From Diphasiastrum complanatum (Eukaryota; Streptophyta; Lycopodiopsida; Lycopodiales; Lycopodiaceae), in the NCBI GenBank assembly GCA_029204225.1, contig CM055111.1:26571540-26635539 (forward strand): DNA of 64,000 bases. The letters are read 5' to 3'. The notes below the pieces were generated by a model. It did not search any database and was not told where the DNA came from. It was given only the letters and a program-made list of their open reading frames with translations. The translations under genes were made by a program, and so were the position numbers. This document shows, piece by piece, positions 43,701-54,779 of the stretch; the stretch's first letter is position 1, and each line of letters opens with the position of its first letter.

Positions 43701-44289
43701 GTTGAAGTGACCTGATCTTCTCTTTCAACCTGTTCCAATGCACAAAGCACTCTCTTGAATGTCAAAAAATGAACTCAAGAAGAAATCACAAAGATATGGA
43801 ACCTCTCAAATCTCTTCTAGCACTTCTAACTAGAAAATCAACACATAGAATAGTGAAATCTTGATCAACCTATGATCTATTCTCAATCTAATGATTCTTG
43901 CCACTTCCTAAGATTGAAACACACTCAAATGAAGTTAAGTAACCTCACAAACTAGAGATCCAATCAAAATTAGGGTTTTGACAAAATCACAAAAAATTGA
44001 ATATCTCAAATTCTACATGCAATTTCTAGAAACTTGATATATCTTCTTGTAGACTCCAATGAGACCTTCGTAATGCACCAACAATCATTTAATTCTGGTA
44101 AACCAAGTGTGAAACCGGAATTGATCAAGTATCTAACCCTATATTGAGTTTTGACCTACAAAAGATCAATTCTACACATGCAAAAATGCTGATTTTTGAG
44201 TAGAGATCAATCTAGCATGCTCTAGCATTGGTAACTCCTCCAAATCCTTGCTAAAGATGGCTGATCCTTTCATAACCTGAAACACAAGA

Positions 44290-44301
44290 GCTCTGATACC
44301 A
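44290..44301 (-). promoter_or_regulatory. Primer-binding site of the copia element (initiator Met tRNA)
   Basis: Minus strand TGGTATCAGAGC directly follows the 5' LTR end (CTTCACA). The same site and spacing occur at 23404, 50565, 56598 and 63538 on the minus strand and at 61638 on the plus strand. Confidence 0.92.
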
Positions 44302-44955
44302 TGTGAAGGATTTCAGATCATTCAAGATCTAATCCATGTCCCAAATCTTTGGTTACAATAAGGAGCAAACCAGCAATCCTGCCAATGTACAAAAATTAGC
44401 ATCTACATACAAAATGAGATGCAAACTCTAAGAGATATTGATCAAACATGAACCAAAACATAAAATATGTTTGATGTCCGTACAATTACAGTACCCTACT
44501 GTATTTCACATGTGTGGAATCGAAAATAGCAATAAATGATCATTCTACACATAGAATTGCAAGATAACACCAAGATAGTGCACCAATGAGTAGTAGAACC
44601 CAAAGAGAACCATGTATAATGATGAAATGAGAGATAGAATAGAGAAGATGTGTCTCTCCACGAGTTACATCCTTTTATAGAGTTTCCAAACCCTATTTTG
44701 CCACTTGGCTTTCCCTCCAAAATGTAAACCCTACTATTTCTGGGTCTAGATTCAATGTACCCAAAGTTCAAATTTGAATCTCTCTCAAACTCGACTACCA
44801 ACTTTCCCACACTTTCCAAAAGTGTTTATTGAATGTATTTTAAACTAATATAACTTCAAAAAGTTTATCTCTAAGTCTAAAATGAGTTTTGGCCTCTTAT
44901 TGACAATTTACCAAAATGTGACTAAACTAGACTAAACTAGTTGAAATCTCTCACA
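44302..44955 (-). repeat. 5' LTR of the copia element
   Basis: 654 bp, about 97.5% identical by eye to 39474-40127. TATA box CTATAAAAGG at about 44680-44671. The central palindrome is changed by one base to CACATGTGTG (44507-44516). Followed by the target duplication GGCTC at 44956-44960. Confidence 0.95.
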
Positions 44956-44960
44956 GGCTC

Positions 44961-45284
44961 CACATGGGCAACCTCTTGGTCTATTTAAGAGACCCCCTCT
45001 CTTGTGAGAGAAAAGACCTTTTTTTTAAGTGTAGGTGTGAAAATAAATGTAAGAACAATTTCTCTATCATTTGGTTTAATCACGTTGTTTGGTTCATAAT
45101 GAACAATGTGAAAATTTTGGAAAAGTTTTTTTCAGGGGCTTATTTACATAATCAAGTTACTTCTGCCAGAGATGTTGTCAAAGCAAAACTCTCAAAAAAA
45201 TTGTCAAATCAAGCTTTTTCCATACATCAACTTTTAGTACTTTGGTTTTGCCGTTTTTCTCGAAGTCCTGAGTGGTAGCAATAA
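44961..45284 (+). mobile_element. Continuation of the copy-B element LTR after the copia insertion
   Basis: Begins CACATGGGCAACCTCTTGG, which would have been contiguous with 39473 before the insertion. A TATA-like GTCTATTTAAGAG lies near 44985. The LTR end was not found, because no second copy is available in the window. Confidence 0.45.
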
Positions 45285-45293
45285 CCCCCCCCC

Positions 45294-45352
<59 letters not shown>
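45285..45352. repeat. Compound C-run, (TC)n and (CA)n microsatellite
   Basis: Eleven C are followed by TC repeats and then CA repeats to about 45352. Similar order to the loci at 28.0 and 28.2 kb. Confidence 0.92.
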
Positions 45353-45354
<2 letters not shown>

Positions 45355-45467
45355 ACAATTAGAGCATTTGCTAATGAACATCACTCCACAAACACTTGTT
45401 TCCAAACCTTCACAAAAACAATAGTGCTATACTGGTCTTTTCATATTTAAAAAATTGAAGGTTTGCT

Positions 45468-45581
45468 TTACTTTTGTCACGTGTTATTGGATGCCATTCC
45501 TTTCGTGCATGTAAGATCATTATAGCACTATTGGCATGCATGAAAGGAAGACTTCAAGTAATGTGTGACAATGTAAAAATA
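45468..45581. repeat. Imperfect fold-back (about 45-bp arms)
   Basis: The left arm (TTACTTTTGTCACGTGTTAT ... CCTTTCGTGCATG) is roughly complementary to the right arm (CATGCATGAAAGGAAGAC ... GTGTGACAATGTAA), about 75% by eye, with a short loop. It is followed by 20 T (45582-45601). It could be a MITE remnant or a hairpin RNA precursor. Confidence 0.45.
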
Positions 45582-45919
45582 TTTTTTTTTTTTTTTTTTT
45601 TGCTTTAAAATATGAATATGCATGAAAAATGAATACAGCTACTATTTTTTTGCTTAGCATGTACAAATGCTGGTGGAACCAAGCAGGTGAGGTCCTAGAG
45701 TGTTTGCTTTTCGATCTCGTACTCACATTTGCGCATCTTGCACATCTACTTGTGAGAAGATCACCAAATGTATATTGTCGAAAAGCATGCAAGCTTGCAT
45801 GTTGATGGTGGAGCATGCAATAACCAAATAATGTACTATTAAGCAATCATTTATCCGTTTTTTTTACGTGTGTACATGCTCACTTTCATATTTGGCGAGC
45901 CCTCCACCAATGTCTAAAC

Positions 45920-46876
45920 CAGTGTTGGGCGGTTCTGACATATTTATGATACCCGCCGGTTAAAGTTATTGCCCTTTTTTTGAGACCAAGAACCGCCGGT
46001 TCAGGGTATTGGATTACATTTAAAATATTTACACCTGGCGGTTCTCAATAATATCTTATAGGATAAATCTTGGCGGTTCTCAATCTGCCGGTTATTACTC
46101 TATTAAGAACCGTCGGTTCCTATATCAGGTTCTCAATATATACTATTATTATAAAAACTAATAAAAAATCATTTCGAAAATTATTGTTGCATACTATGTT
46201 AAAATTCTCTCACATTATTTATCAAAAGACACATGGAAGCCAAGTAAAAAAAGTGTAAGTGAACAAAATTTGAGCATTCCTCCACTTATCAACTACTCAT
46301 AAAAATCTCACACTCTTCAATGCCTATGATATTTCAATTGTGCAAAAAAAATCACACTTCACAGCTAAACAACTCAAATAAATAACTCTAAGAATATGAC
46401 TTATATCAAAGCCGCTAAAAAAAAGTCTTGTTGCACAATGTCTTAAGTTTTTAACATTCCACTTAACAACTAACTACCCATCAACAAAAATGATAGCCTT
46501 GAAAAAAGTCTTGTTACAATTTTTATGTTAACATTCTCTTACTCATCCTACTCATGAAAAAATCCACACTCCTCAATGTGGTCTACATTCTCATCTATCA
46601 TGATGTCCTCTCTTGCTAAAAGCCCTTAATGAATGTTAGGTTGTGTAGGGTGAATTGATACTCGGGTTATACCCCCTTCCAAATGACGGTCCGGTTCTCA
46701 ACCTCAATCCAAGGCTCAAAGGGACCCGACGGTTCTCAACCGTGGCCGGTTCCTACAAAAGAGCATACCCGCCGGTTTTACATAGAAGTCGATTCTTGAA
46801 AAATAGTGTACCCGCCGATTAGGGACTTAAGAACCGGGTTGAGAACCGAACAAAGATCAATACCCGGCCAACACTC
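45920..46876. mobile_element. Non-autonomous hAT-type DNA transposon (957 bp)
   Basis: The left end CAGTGTTGGGCGG and the right end (read inward) GAGTGTTGGCCGG are inverted repeats, 11 of 12 matching after the first base. CAGTGTTGG-type ends are typical of hAT elements. The 8-bp sequence GTCTAAAC flanks it on both sides (45912-45919 and 46877-46884); 8 bp is the hAT target size. Subterminal regions carry many AACCG(C/T)CGGTT or partial CCGGTTC words in both orientations (for example 45990-46002, 46107-46119, and several between 46680 and 46860), the usual transposase-binding arrangement. No transposase gene is inside, so it would depend on an autonomous relative. Confidence 0.85.
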
Positions 46877-47087
46877 GTCTAAACCTCAAAATTTAAGACA
46901 TCATCCATTTGTACATAATATTTGCCTTTGCAAGGCAAACCCAAAAACAAATGCAAGAAAAGAAGCACGAGAAACACATATTTGGGCTTGGATTCAAAAT
47001 TTCAACGCTCATCTCTACTAGCTACCAGCACTCCTGTGCTAGGCTTGGTTCGGGGAGAGGACAGCCACGACATCAGTCTGGACAAAG

Positions 47088-47590
47088 GTATGCGATCTTT
47101 CTATGTACCTGTCTTTTGCGTTTGCGTTTGTTTTCGATACGGATTTGGGCTTGAGCGAGCAAACAACAAACTTCAAAGGTATGTGATCTATCTATGTACC
47201 TGTCTATCTGCGTTTGTGTTTGTTTTGCATACGGATTTGGGCTTGAGAGAGCAAACTTCAAAGGTATGTAATCTACCTATTTACCTGTCTGTAGCTATCT
47301 TTGTTTTGCATACGGTAACGGGTGACCGGTCTTGGGCTTGAGAGAGCAAAGCCTCAGCAAAGATATGTGATCGATCTATGTACCTGTCTATTTGTCTGTG
47401 TTTGTGTTTGTTTTGCATACTGACTTGGGCTTGAGAGAGCAAGGTATTGATCTATCTATGTACCTGTCTGTCTGTCTATGTGTGTGTGTCTTGCATACGG
47501 ACTGGGGCCTGAGATAGCAAGGGCATGTGACCTATCTGTCTGTGTTTGTGTTTGTTTTGCATACGGACTTGGGCTTGAGAGAGCAAGCTC
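47088..47590. repeat. Minisatellite, six units of 75-98 bp
   Basis: Units start near 47088, 47179, 47264, 47362, 47444 and 47519. They share GTATGTGATCTATCTATGTA, ACCTGTCTGT-type words, GTTTGTTTTGCATACGGA and TTGGGCTTGAGAGAGCAA. Unit boundaries read CAAAG|GTATGT, which looks like a splice donor. The fourth unit carries an extra GGTAACGGGTGACCGG segment before it. Confidence 0.85.
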
Positions 47591-47749
47591 TGAGTTGGGG
47601 TGTGTTGCTTTTGGTGGAGCAGCGGAAGATTTGAGGGTTTTCCTGCTGCTGCTGCAGGTACCGTGAAGACGATCATACTCGTTAATGGTTCGATTTTATT
47701 CATATCATCATCAAAATCGTTTGCAAGGTTTGGGAGTAGTGGGTAATGC

Positions 47750-48088
47750 ATGTCAAGCCCATCGAGAAGTTCCATGGGCTGTGAGGAATTATCTACGAAG
47801 GTGGCTCCGGTAGCTGAAATTGATCACAAAACACCCCAATTCGACCAACAGGTCAAAGGGTGCACTAAAGAAAGCTGCAGTAGTAGTGATGTGGCTCGTG
47901 CTCGGCTTCTAGCCATTTCTCAGGTGGAACCCAACTCGATCGCCACCAGCAACAAGATTTTCCTTCCTCAAACACACAATAAAATCTCAAAAACTAATGA
48001 CGAAGAGGAAGAGTACAGATTAAAATTGATGGTGATATCAACTATCGATTCGACTTCTATTGCTGGTTCTACCATCAAAACGAGCTAA
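47750..48088 (+). CDS. Possible small gene or first exon (112 codons), unrecognised
   Basis: ATG at 47750 (MSSPSRSSMGCEELSTKVAP) opens a 112-residue frame ending STIKTS at 48088. It is hydrophilic and rich in Ser and acidic residues (KTNDEEEEYRLKLM), with no domain I recognise. Local base composition is more balanced than in the flanking repeats, and the minisatellite lies just upstream. It could be a small host protein, an exon, or a chance frame. Confidence 0.3.
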   Translation: MSSPSRSSMGCEELSTKVAPVAEIDHKTPQFDQQVKGCTKESCSSSDVARARLLAISQVEPNSIATSNKIFLPQTHNKISKTNDEEEEYRLKLMVISTIDSTSIAGSTIKTS

Positions 48089-49090
48089 AACGAAGCTGGC
48101 GATGTAGGCATCCGCTGTAGAACAAGCTAGTCGTTACAGGATATTTATGTTCTTCAGCTAAGCACCTCAGAGTTATCTTTCCTGATTTCTGTGTGGTTTT
48201 TCAGTCCTATAAAACAGGTTTTTGGAATTGTCATTCAAATCGTTTCATTTTAATTTGACGATTCAACGTAGTTACGATCAGGCCCTTCTTCAAATGATTC
48301 TTGCGTGCTTCTGAGAAGAAGAGGTTTGTGCATTGGTCCAAAAATTCCCTTTCCGCTGCGTTTTCAGTTTCTTTTGTTGACTCCTGTAATAAGTGGCTTG
48401 AACTTGGTCCCAATATCTCTTTAAAGTGGATCATACACAATCTCTTCTGTTTTTGTATCACTTAATACTATTCTTAAATAGGCTTTTATAAGCGCTATTC
48501 GGCATTAGTGTTACCTAGGACAACAGCAAGCGAACTCAAGGATTCAGCATTATTGTATGCGTTTGTTTCGACTGTATGAGTTATGTCAAACTGAAGCTCC
48601 CTGTTACCTGAATCCAGTCACCTTGCATTTTTAGTAAGAACAAATGATGCAAGAATATAGTTCTAAATAAATTTGGTAACTTCTGAAACACTAAAAATCA
48701 TGAAAAACTAGTTTATGATAGTGAATTTTTGTTTTTTAAATTTCAGTTTTCATGAGCCACTAAACACGAGCGAACTTGCCTGCGGGTACCATGTTTGTTT
48801 GCAAACTATGGACCTGTATTGTAACATTACATGAACTAGGAAGTCAATATTATAGGTATTAGTGTTTCTTTAATGTTTTGTTTTGCATCTTGTAACTTTA
48901 GGGATGAAATGCCAAGGTGTGGGTTGCTTCCTCTTTGAATCGATGCCGTACTCATGCTATTATACCAATTCTGCATCTTATTCATTATTCTGTCATAATT
49001 GCTTGTATCGAGCTTTTGAAAGATTGTTAGTTATGAATGATGAACTTTTATGGCAAGCATGTAGGAAAGACGTCATTCATTGGATTTTGT
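48089..49090. other. Flank of the small ORF, no further gene seen
   Basis: Moderately AT-rich sequence without motifs. At about 49090 it joins a copia gag fragment on the minus strand. Confidence 0.45.
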
Positions 49091-49870
49091 GATGGGCCTG
49101 ATTGCCCCATCTTGCTACAAAAGTAGCATTTGATCTTTGACTTATCCTTCTTGGGCTTGCTTGAGCTTGGAGTTGAAGATCTTTCTTGATCTTCACTTGT
49201 GACTTGGTTTTTCTTGAATGCACCTCCTTTGCATTTGGATTTGCTTTTGCTCTTGATGAAAAGGTCCTTGTCATCTCCATTATTGAAGGAGAGCTTCTCC
49301 ACCTTCGACTTGCTGTGTGTTCTCCTACTCTCCTCGACCATGAGGACTCCTTGGAGATCTTCAAGAGAGGGCAATTTTCCCATGATTGCATAGCCTTGTA
49401 CCAAGTTAACAAAATCCACACTTAGTCCATTCAAAGTCAATTGAACAAGTTCACACTCCTTAATAGAATCTCCTATGCAAGCAAGCTCCTTGTTTAAGTC
49501 TTTAACTCCCAAAACATATGAATGACCACTCTCTCCCTTGGCTTGGAAGCATCAAAGGATTCGGTTTTTCAAGGATGGCAACCTTGAAGTGTTCTTAGAT
49601 TCATACATTTTTTGAAGAGTTTCCCATGCTTCTTGAGCCAAGGTGCAAGCACCTACCTCCTTAAGAAACTCATTTGCTATATTCATTTTTATACAATGGA
49701 GAGCAATCTTATATCTTTTATTGTATCTTGTAGCTTTTTGAGGGTGAATGGGGTCATCCTCTTCACCACTCACAATTTCCATTAGATCTTGCAAGACAAG
49801 AATAGACTCCATTCTTAGCTTCCAAATAGAGTAATTAGAAGCATTCAATCTATCATTTGGATCCAAGAGA
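49091..49870 (-). pseudogene. Copia gag fragment (relative of the main family)
   Basis: The minus strand encodes DPNDRLNASNYSIWKLRMES (from about 49866), KKMYESKNTSRL-type and KECELVQLTLNGLSVDFVNL segments, and a basic linker. The beginning of a zinc knuckle (IKCYFCSKMGQ) is cut near 49100. One frameshift lies near 49550. It belongs to the same branch as the main copia family but is clearly diverged. Confidence 0.85.
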
Positions 49871-50552
49871 TAGGGACTTAAGAAAATTCAAACCTTGACC
49901 TCTCAATAAGATCATATTTGATTTTGAGCTAAATCAAATCTATTTGAAACAACAAAAATGGAAACTAGCTTGAATTGGAATGAAGATTGGATGTAGAATT
50001 GCCGCCTCCTTGATCTCGACTTCACAAGGTACTTGGATTCATCTAACCTGAACCAAAAGGAATCAAATGCACATAAATCATCCCTATAAAATTAAGTTGG
50101 CAATAATTAATCCAAACTATTTCACCAAAACAAGCAAAAGTGAACACAATCTTAGCTAGAACTGCATTCTTCAAAATACTTGGGCTAACCCTAAAAAATA
50201 CTTTCAAGAACCTTAATAAGCCTAAAAATGACCTATTACAGCACCAAGAATGATGATCTACCTTTCTATTGAATGATTGAAAACTATTATTTGTGTCTGA
50301 CTCCACAAATCGAGGAGCATCAAAAAGAAGGAAGCACAAAAACCTTGCTATTTTGATCAAATAGATAAGAGATGACCTCAAATCGGATTTTGAAGCTTAT
50401 AGACCTGAAAATCAAATTCTATTAGATCCCTCTTCCCTCAATTACATCAAAATTGAAGGTTCTAATCATAGATTATGTCTAGATAGCAATCAATGCTTGA
50501 ATTGCATCAAAATCTATGATCTTAGCATGATTTATAGCTCATTTCTAGGATT

Positions 50553-51370
50553 GGCTCTGATACCATGTTGAAAATGTAGCAAAATAAGTCCAATTGATTG
50601 TAGAAATGATGGAGAAAGCACCTCTTTAAGATCCAAACAAGATTCAATAGCTAGAACACAAATCAATGTATTGATTTCTAGCTTATCTTTGTTTGAACTT
50701 CACTCTATGGCTCCAAAATCATGCAAAATCGTTCACACGTGTGGATGTATGGCGTGCTGCAGCCTGTGTACTGTACCAACACCTTCCAAACCTTCTAATC
50801 ATTTTAAAAAACCAAATGCCAATAGCAATCATCAAGTAAATGATAGACCAAAATTAGTCATGAAGGAAGATCTCAATTTTACTCATAATTGGATGGCAAA
50901 TTTCATCACATGTTTATACATAAATGCCTCGGATTTGAGCATTAAGGGCTACCTCTGACCCCCATCCATGACTTGACCCTAGTGTCTAACCTAGTAGGTC
51001 ATAAGATCCACCCTAATTTGGGGTCAAGATCTTGAGATCCAAAACAATGTAAAAATTGCTATTTTTAGCTCTTAGAATCTCTCTAGCCTATTTATGCACA
51101 ATTTGGCCTCATTCCAAAGTTGCCATTCCAAAGCTAGGTTAGGAATAAGACTTATGAAAAGTATCCTATGCTTTTTGGCACGTGTGACATCCCACAACAT
51201 GGCCACATTACAATTTACAAGGGGAAAAATCAATCTAGCTTGTGTAACTTTAACACAACCATTAAGGATTGGGAATAAAAATTGTTGTTCCATGGTAATC
51301 AAAATCATGCTATGTGGAATGACATGAAAGAGAGAGAAACGTAGGCCTAGCAAAAAACCAAATAGTTCTT
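50553..51370 (-). mobile_element. Primer site and 5' LTR belonging to the 49.1-49.9 kb copia copy
   Basis: TGGTATCAGAGCC (50565-50553, minus) follows an LTR ending CATTTTCAACA. The LTR carries the palindrome CACACGTGTG at 50734-50743 and a TATA-like CATAAATAGG near 51095. Its start is estimated at about 51370 from the TATA spacing in related LTRs. Confidence 0.6.
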
Positions 51371-51399
51371 CACAAAAATCTTGAGAGCTCAAAAGATGA

Positions 51400-52430
51400 A
51401 AGAAGATTTGTTAGTCAAGTTTATATTATTCCTAGCAAAAAAATTTCAAAGTTTTGTAGTTTTAATTTATTTTTCTTCTTTTTGTCAATTATCTCAATTT
51501 TAACTCTATAGATGATCGATGTCAATAATCTATTATAAAAAAAAAATTCTATTAACTTAGAGGTCATGTTTCTTACCTTAAAAAAAATTGCATAATGCCC
51601 AACAAAACAACTAATTGCTCTTCACAAAAATATCGAGAAGTTTAAAGATTTGGCAAAGTTATGGAAGTTCTTGTGATGGAGGTCCATTTCACTTTTGCTT
51701 AAAAATAATTGGATGTGGTGTAAGAGAGAAGGCTTTCGACATTTCAAAATTTTTAACTTCTCTTTTAAACAGTTTTTTTTTCAAATCTTTTATTTTGACG
51801 TGTTGTTAAGAAAACACATTGCATCAAAATGGTGGCACCCCTTGAACGCTTCGAAGAAAAATTAAAAAAAAATTTTGCAATCATTCTTGAAACCTCACAC
51901 GCATCCATCCTTGCCTACCCTTTTACCATTTTCAATTTCATTTTCCCTTTCTCCTTGAATTCTGCACTCCCTCGCTTTGAGTTCTACCTCATTTTCATCT
52001 TTGATGTCCCAAGGCACAACATTTGCGTCTTTTTATGCAACAAGAATGCAACATCCGTGACAGCAGGCGTGCCTCTTGCCCTCAAAACTAAGAAAAAATA
52101 TTGTTTAAAGATCACTTTAAAAAGTTCATAGTTCCTAAAAAATTGTGAGCTTTCATTACTACAAGAGGTTTAATCAATATTTAACAACATTTTTCAAAGT
52201 CCTTATGGCTTTTATTGCAAACAAAAGGATGGTTTATGAAATTTGAAGGTGTGTCAAAATCAATTTATATATCCTTTCTAAATTATTGCATTCTTGTTTT
52301 TTTTTTTTTCCCTTATTTTTGCGCTTATATATCTTTTACGTTAAGTTCAAAATTTGGTACATTCAAAAGCATAATTGATCAATTTAACATGCCTAGTGAT
52401 GTACAACTATATGTACTTTTGTAATTATTA
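51400..52430. other. AT-rich intergenic, no gene seen
   Basis: Only short frames without motifs (for example a 100-codon frame at 51829-52131). Nothing can be supported. Confidence 0.5.
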
Positions 52431-52439
52431 CTCTATACA

Positions 52440-52750
52440 AAAAAATATTCGAACATCTTGTCGAATTTGGGTTTTCTATGTGAAAATTCGCACGTGTGGG
52501 AATGCCCTAAAGTGTGAAAGCAATCTCCTAAGCAAAGCTTTTGCACTGTAGATCTTCTATTGATTGAAATCCAAGATCAATTGATGAAATCTAAGGCAAA
52601 GAGGCAAAGGTACATGCATACATTCATAACCAAAGTAGTTTCACACGTGTGGAAACATGTACTACTGAAAACTAAGTCCTAACAAGTTCTTCTCCTCGTG
52701 TAGAGAGAGAAACCACTCTTCATAATGCAGAGACCATTGATTTGGGAAGA
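52440..52750 (-). mobile_element. LTR fragment related to the main copia family
   Basis: Shares the CACACGTGTG palindrome (52642-52651, and a near copy GCACGTGTG at 52490), then CTCGTGTAGAGAGAGAAACC, in the order seen in minus-oriented LTRs. No coding part is attached. Borders are uncertain. Confidence 0.45.
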
Positions 52751-52999
52751 ATGGTTACATATGTTGGATAGATACTTCTAATTATTTTCAAGGCTTGGTG
52801 GCAAAAGGTTGAGATAAATCCACAAGCACAATCAATTGTTTAAAATTAGATACAGTTTAAACAATTGTACACTAAAGTCTTCTTGGAACCATTTCAACAA
52901 AATTGTTATTTTAACATTGGTGTTCGGTTCAACAAACTATATTTGTCCAAAATTATAATCATGAACTTTGGTAGTTGAGATGATATTGCATAATTACAT

Positions 53000-54755
53000 C
53001 GGTATATCCATGGATTACAATCACATATTGGAGCATATGTCGAAACAACTAGATGCATGACCTTGAAATCAGTTATGCAATTACCTTTGGTTCATGAACA
53101 GATTTCTTTTTGGATAGCTAGACAACTCTAAACTCACACAACTACTTCAACCAACTCATCTTATAACACATTTGGAGTTCCAAAAACTCAATTTGATGCT
53201 TCACAATTATCTAAGCCAATCATTTTGACAAGTAATTTAAGGGAGAATAGAAATAACAATAATGCCAACAAGGCTACACATTGTTCAATATTTGATGGTC
53301 AAACCTGGTAATAGATTTGGTGCCAAGGTTAATTTTACTCCTATTAGTTGTAAAAACATGGTGTCTGCAATGTTGGAAAATTAGAAGGCAAGACCATTTC
53401 AAAAGCTGGCAAATGACAAGATGGGGAAACTTAGTATACTAGGACTTTGCTACTGATGCCAAGAGAAATGGGATAAAGACCATTGAAAAGTGTACAAATT
53501 CCAAAGCAAGATGTCCGGTTAATAGCTACGACAGAGAATTCAAATGATGGCAATTAACAAAAGAATGAGCATGAAAATTTGTTGAATGAGGATGATCTAC
53601 ATATATTACAAAAGCATCAATGTGAACCGTTTGATAGTGAAGTGCTAGGCGATGAGAATGAGGGATGGCATAAAATTCTTAATAGGCATGACGTGAATAC
53701 AACACTTATGTTCATGTCCTTAAATTCATTCAATGGCTCTCGTTTCTTTGAAACCTTCTGTGTTAGAGCAAAAGTGAATGGAAGGGAAATTTACATTTTA
53801 ACCGATAGTGAAAGCACTCACAATTTTTCAATAGTCGTTTAATTAGGAGTTATAATTTATCAATAGTGAATACATGTCTATTGCTTATGAAAATTTTATT
53901 ACCTATGACAAAATCACAACCGAATCCAAAATTCAAATGGGGAAGTACAAGTTGAAAATAATTTGTATGTGATTGGTATGGAACCTATCGATATGATAAT
54001 TTGGTGTTGAATAGTTACAAACATTGGGTGATGTCTTTCAATTTCGAGTAGAGAACGATACAGTTCGAGCAATTTGGACAAGACTTTGAAGTTAGCAGTT
54101 GTAGAAAAAATAATCTGATGCTTATATACAACTAATTACCAGAGCACGATTGGTTCACAAGCATGTGGATGTGTTATTGTTGAAGGTTGAGATGGACGAT
54201 GGAAAAGGAAAATCAAAGGCTTCGATGCAAAATCGATAAAATCGAAATTGCAATAAGTGTTGGATAAGTTTAAGATGTGTTTCCAAGCATATTACAAAAA
54301 GGAAATTCTTGAACAAAATCTGGGTACCATGTCATAAACCTAGGACCAAAATCAAAACCAATTAACATTCAACCATATAAGTTGTCACAAGTGGAAAGAG
54401 AGGAGGTTAAAAAATAGGTACAGGAGTTCACCAGTTTGAGCAAATAACCTTTTGCCTCACCCATACTTCATGTTAAGAATTGGATGTGCATAGATTATCG
54501 TGCACTCAACAAGATCACCATCAAGAAAAAAAATTAAAATTCCTCGTGTGCTACCTAAGAAAATAGTATGTGAGAAGGATCCTAAATTTACATGACTAAC
54601 CTAAGGAAATAGTATGTGACAAGTTCCTAGATTTACGTGAATTATCTAAGAAAATAGTACGTGACAAGGATCTTAGATTTGCCAAATAGTTCTGGAAGGA
54701 GATAAAGGACAAGTCAACAACAAGGACCACTACAGAAAGAGGAGTTCATGCTAAT
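53000..54755 (+). pseudogene. Heavily decayed gypsy element (gag, protease, RT and integrase scraps)
   Basis: In order on the plus strand: a gag-like stretch near 53000-53300; a protease with VNGREIYILTDSESTHNFS (53770-53835), where DSGSTHNF is usual; ILGVEWLQTLGD-like sequence near 54000; RT start LGPKSKPINIQPYKLSQVER and MCIDYRALNKITIKK (54340-54535); then integrase-like IVRDKDLRFAK and FWKEIKDKS (about 54650-54705). Stops occur throughout. RT palm and RNase H are deleted between 54540 and 54550. It ends where a minus-strand copia copy begins at 54760. Confidence 0.75.
54553..54688 (+). repeat. Three-unit 45-46 bp tandem repeat within integrase sequence
   Basis: Units start at 54553, 54599 and 54644 with (A/C)CTAAGAAAATAGTAYGTG and end near GATTTAC/TGCC. 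Each unit would encode a version of the integrase segment around the second catalytic Asp (LPKKIVCEKDPKFT, LPKEIVCDKFLDLR, LSKKIVRDKDLRFA). Confidence 0.75.
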
Positions 54756-54779
54756 TAGGAGGTTATTTTACATTTGTCT

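Larger units (their letters stand above)
39474..44955 (-). mobile_element. Full-length non-autonomous copia element (5.48 kb) with both LTRs and TSD
   Basis: The element lies between GGCTC duplications, transcribed from high to low coordinates. 5' LTR 44955-44302, primer site 44301-44290, long ORF 43700-41292, two smaller ORFs, polypurine tract 40141-40127, 3' LTR 40127-39474. LTRs are 654 bp, and I count about 16-17 differences by eye (about 97.5% identity), mostly transitions, so insertion is recent compared with the rest of the window. Termini are TGTGA...TCACA. Integrase, most of RT and RNase H are missing, so movement would need proteins from a related element. It is inserted in the 3' LTR of the copy-B element. 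Confidence 0.93.

Noticed and set aside
46922-47341. 139-codon frame over the minisatellite
   Set aside because: Repeat translation with Cys/Val/Phe bias and no homologue known to me; not supported as a gene.
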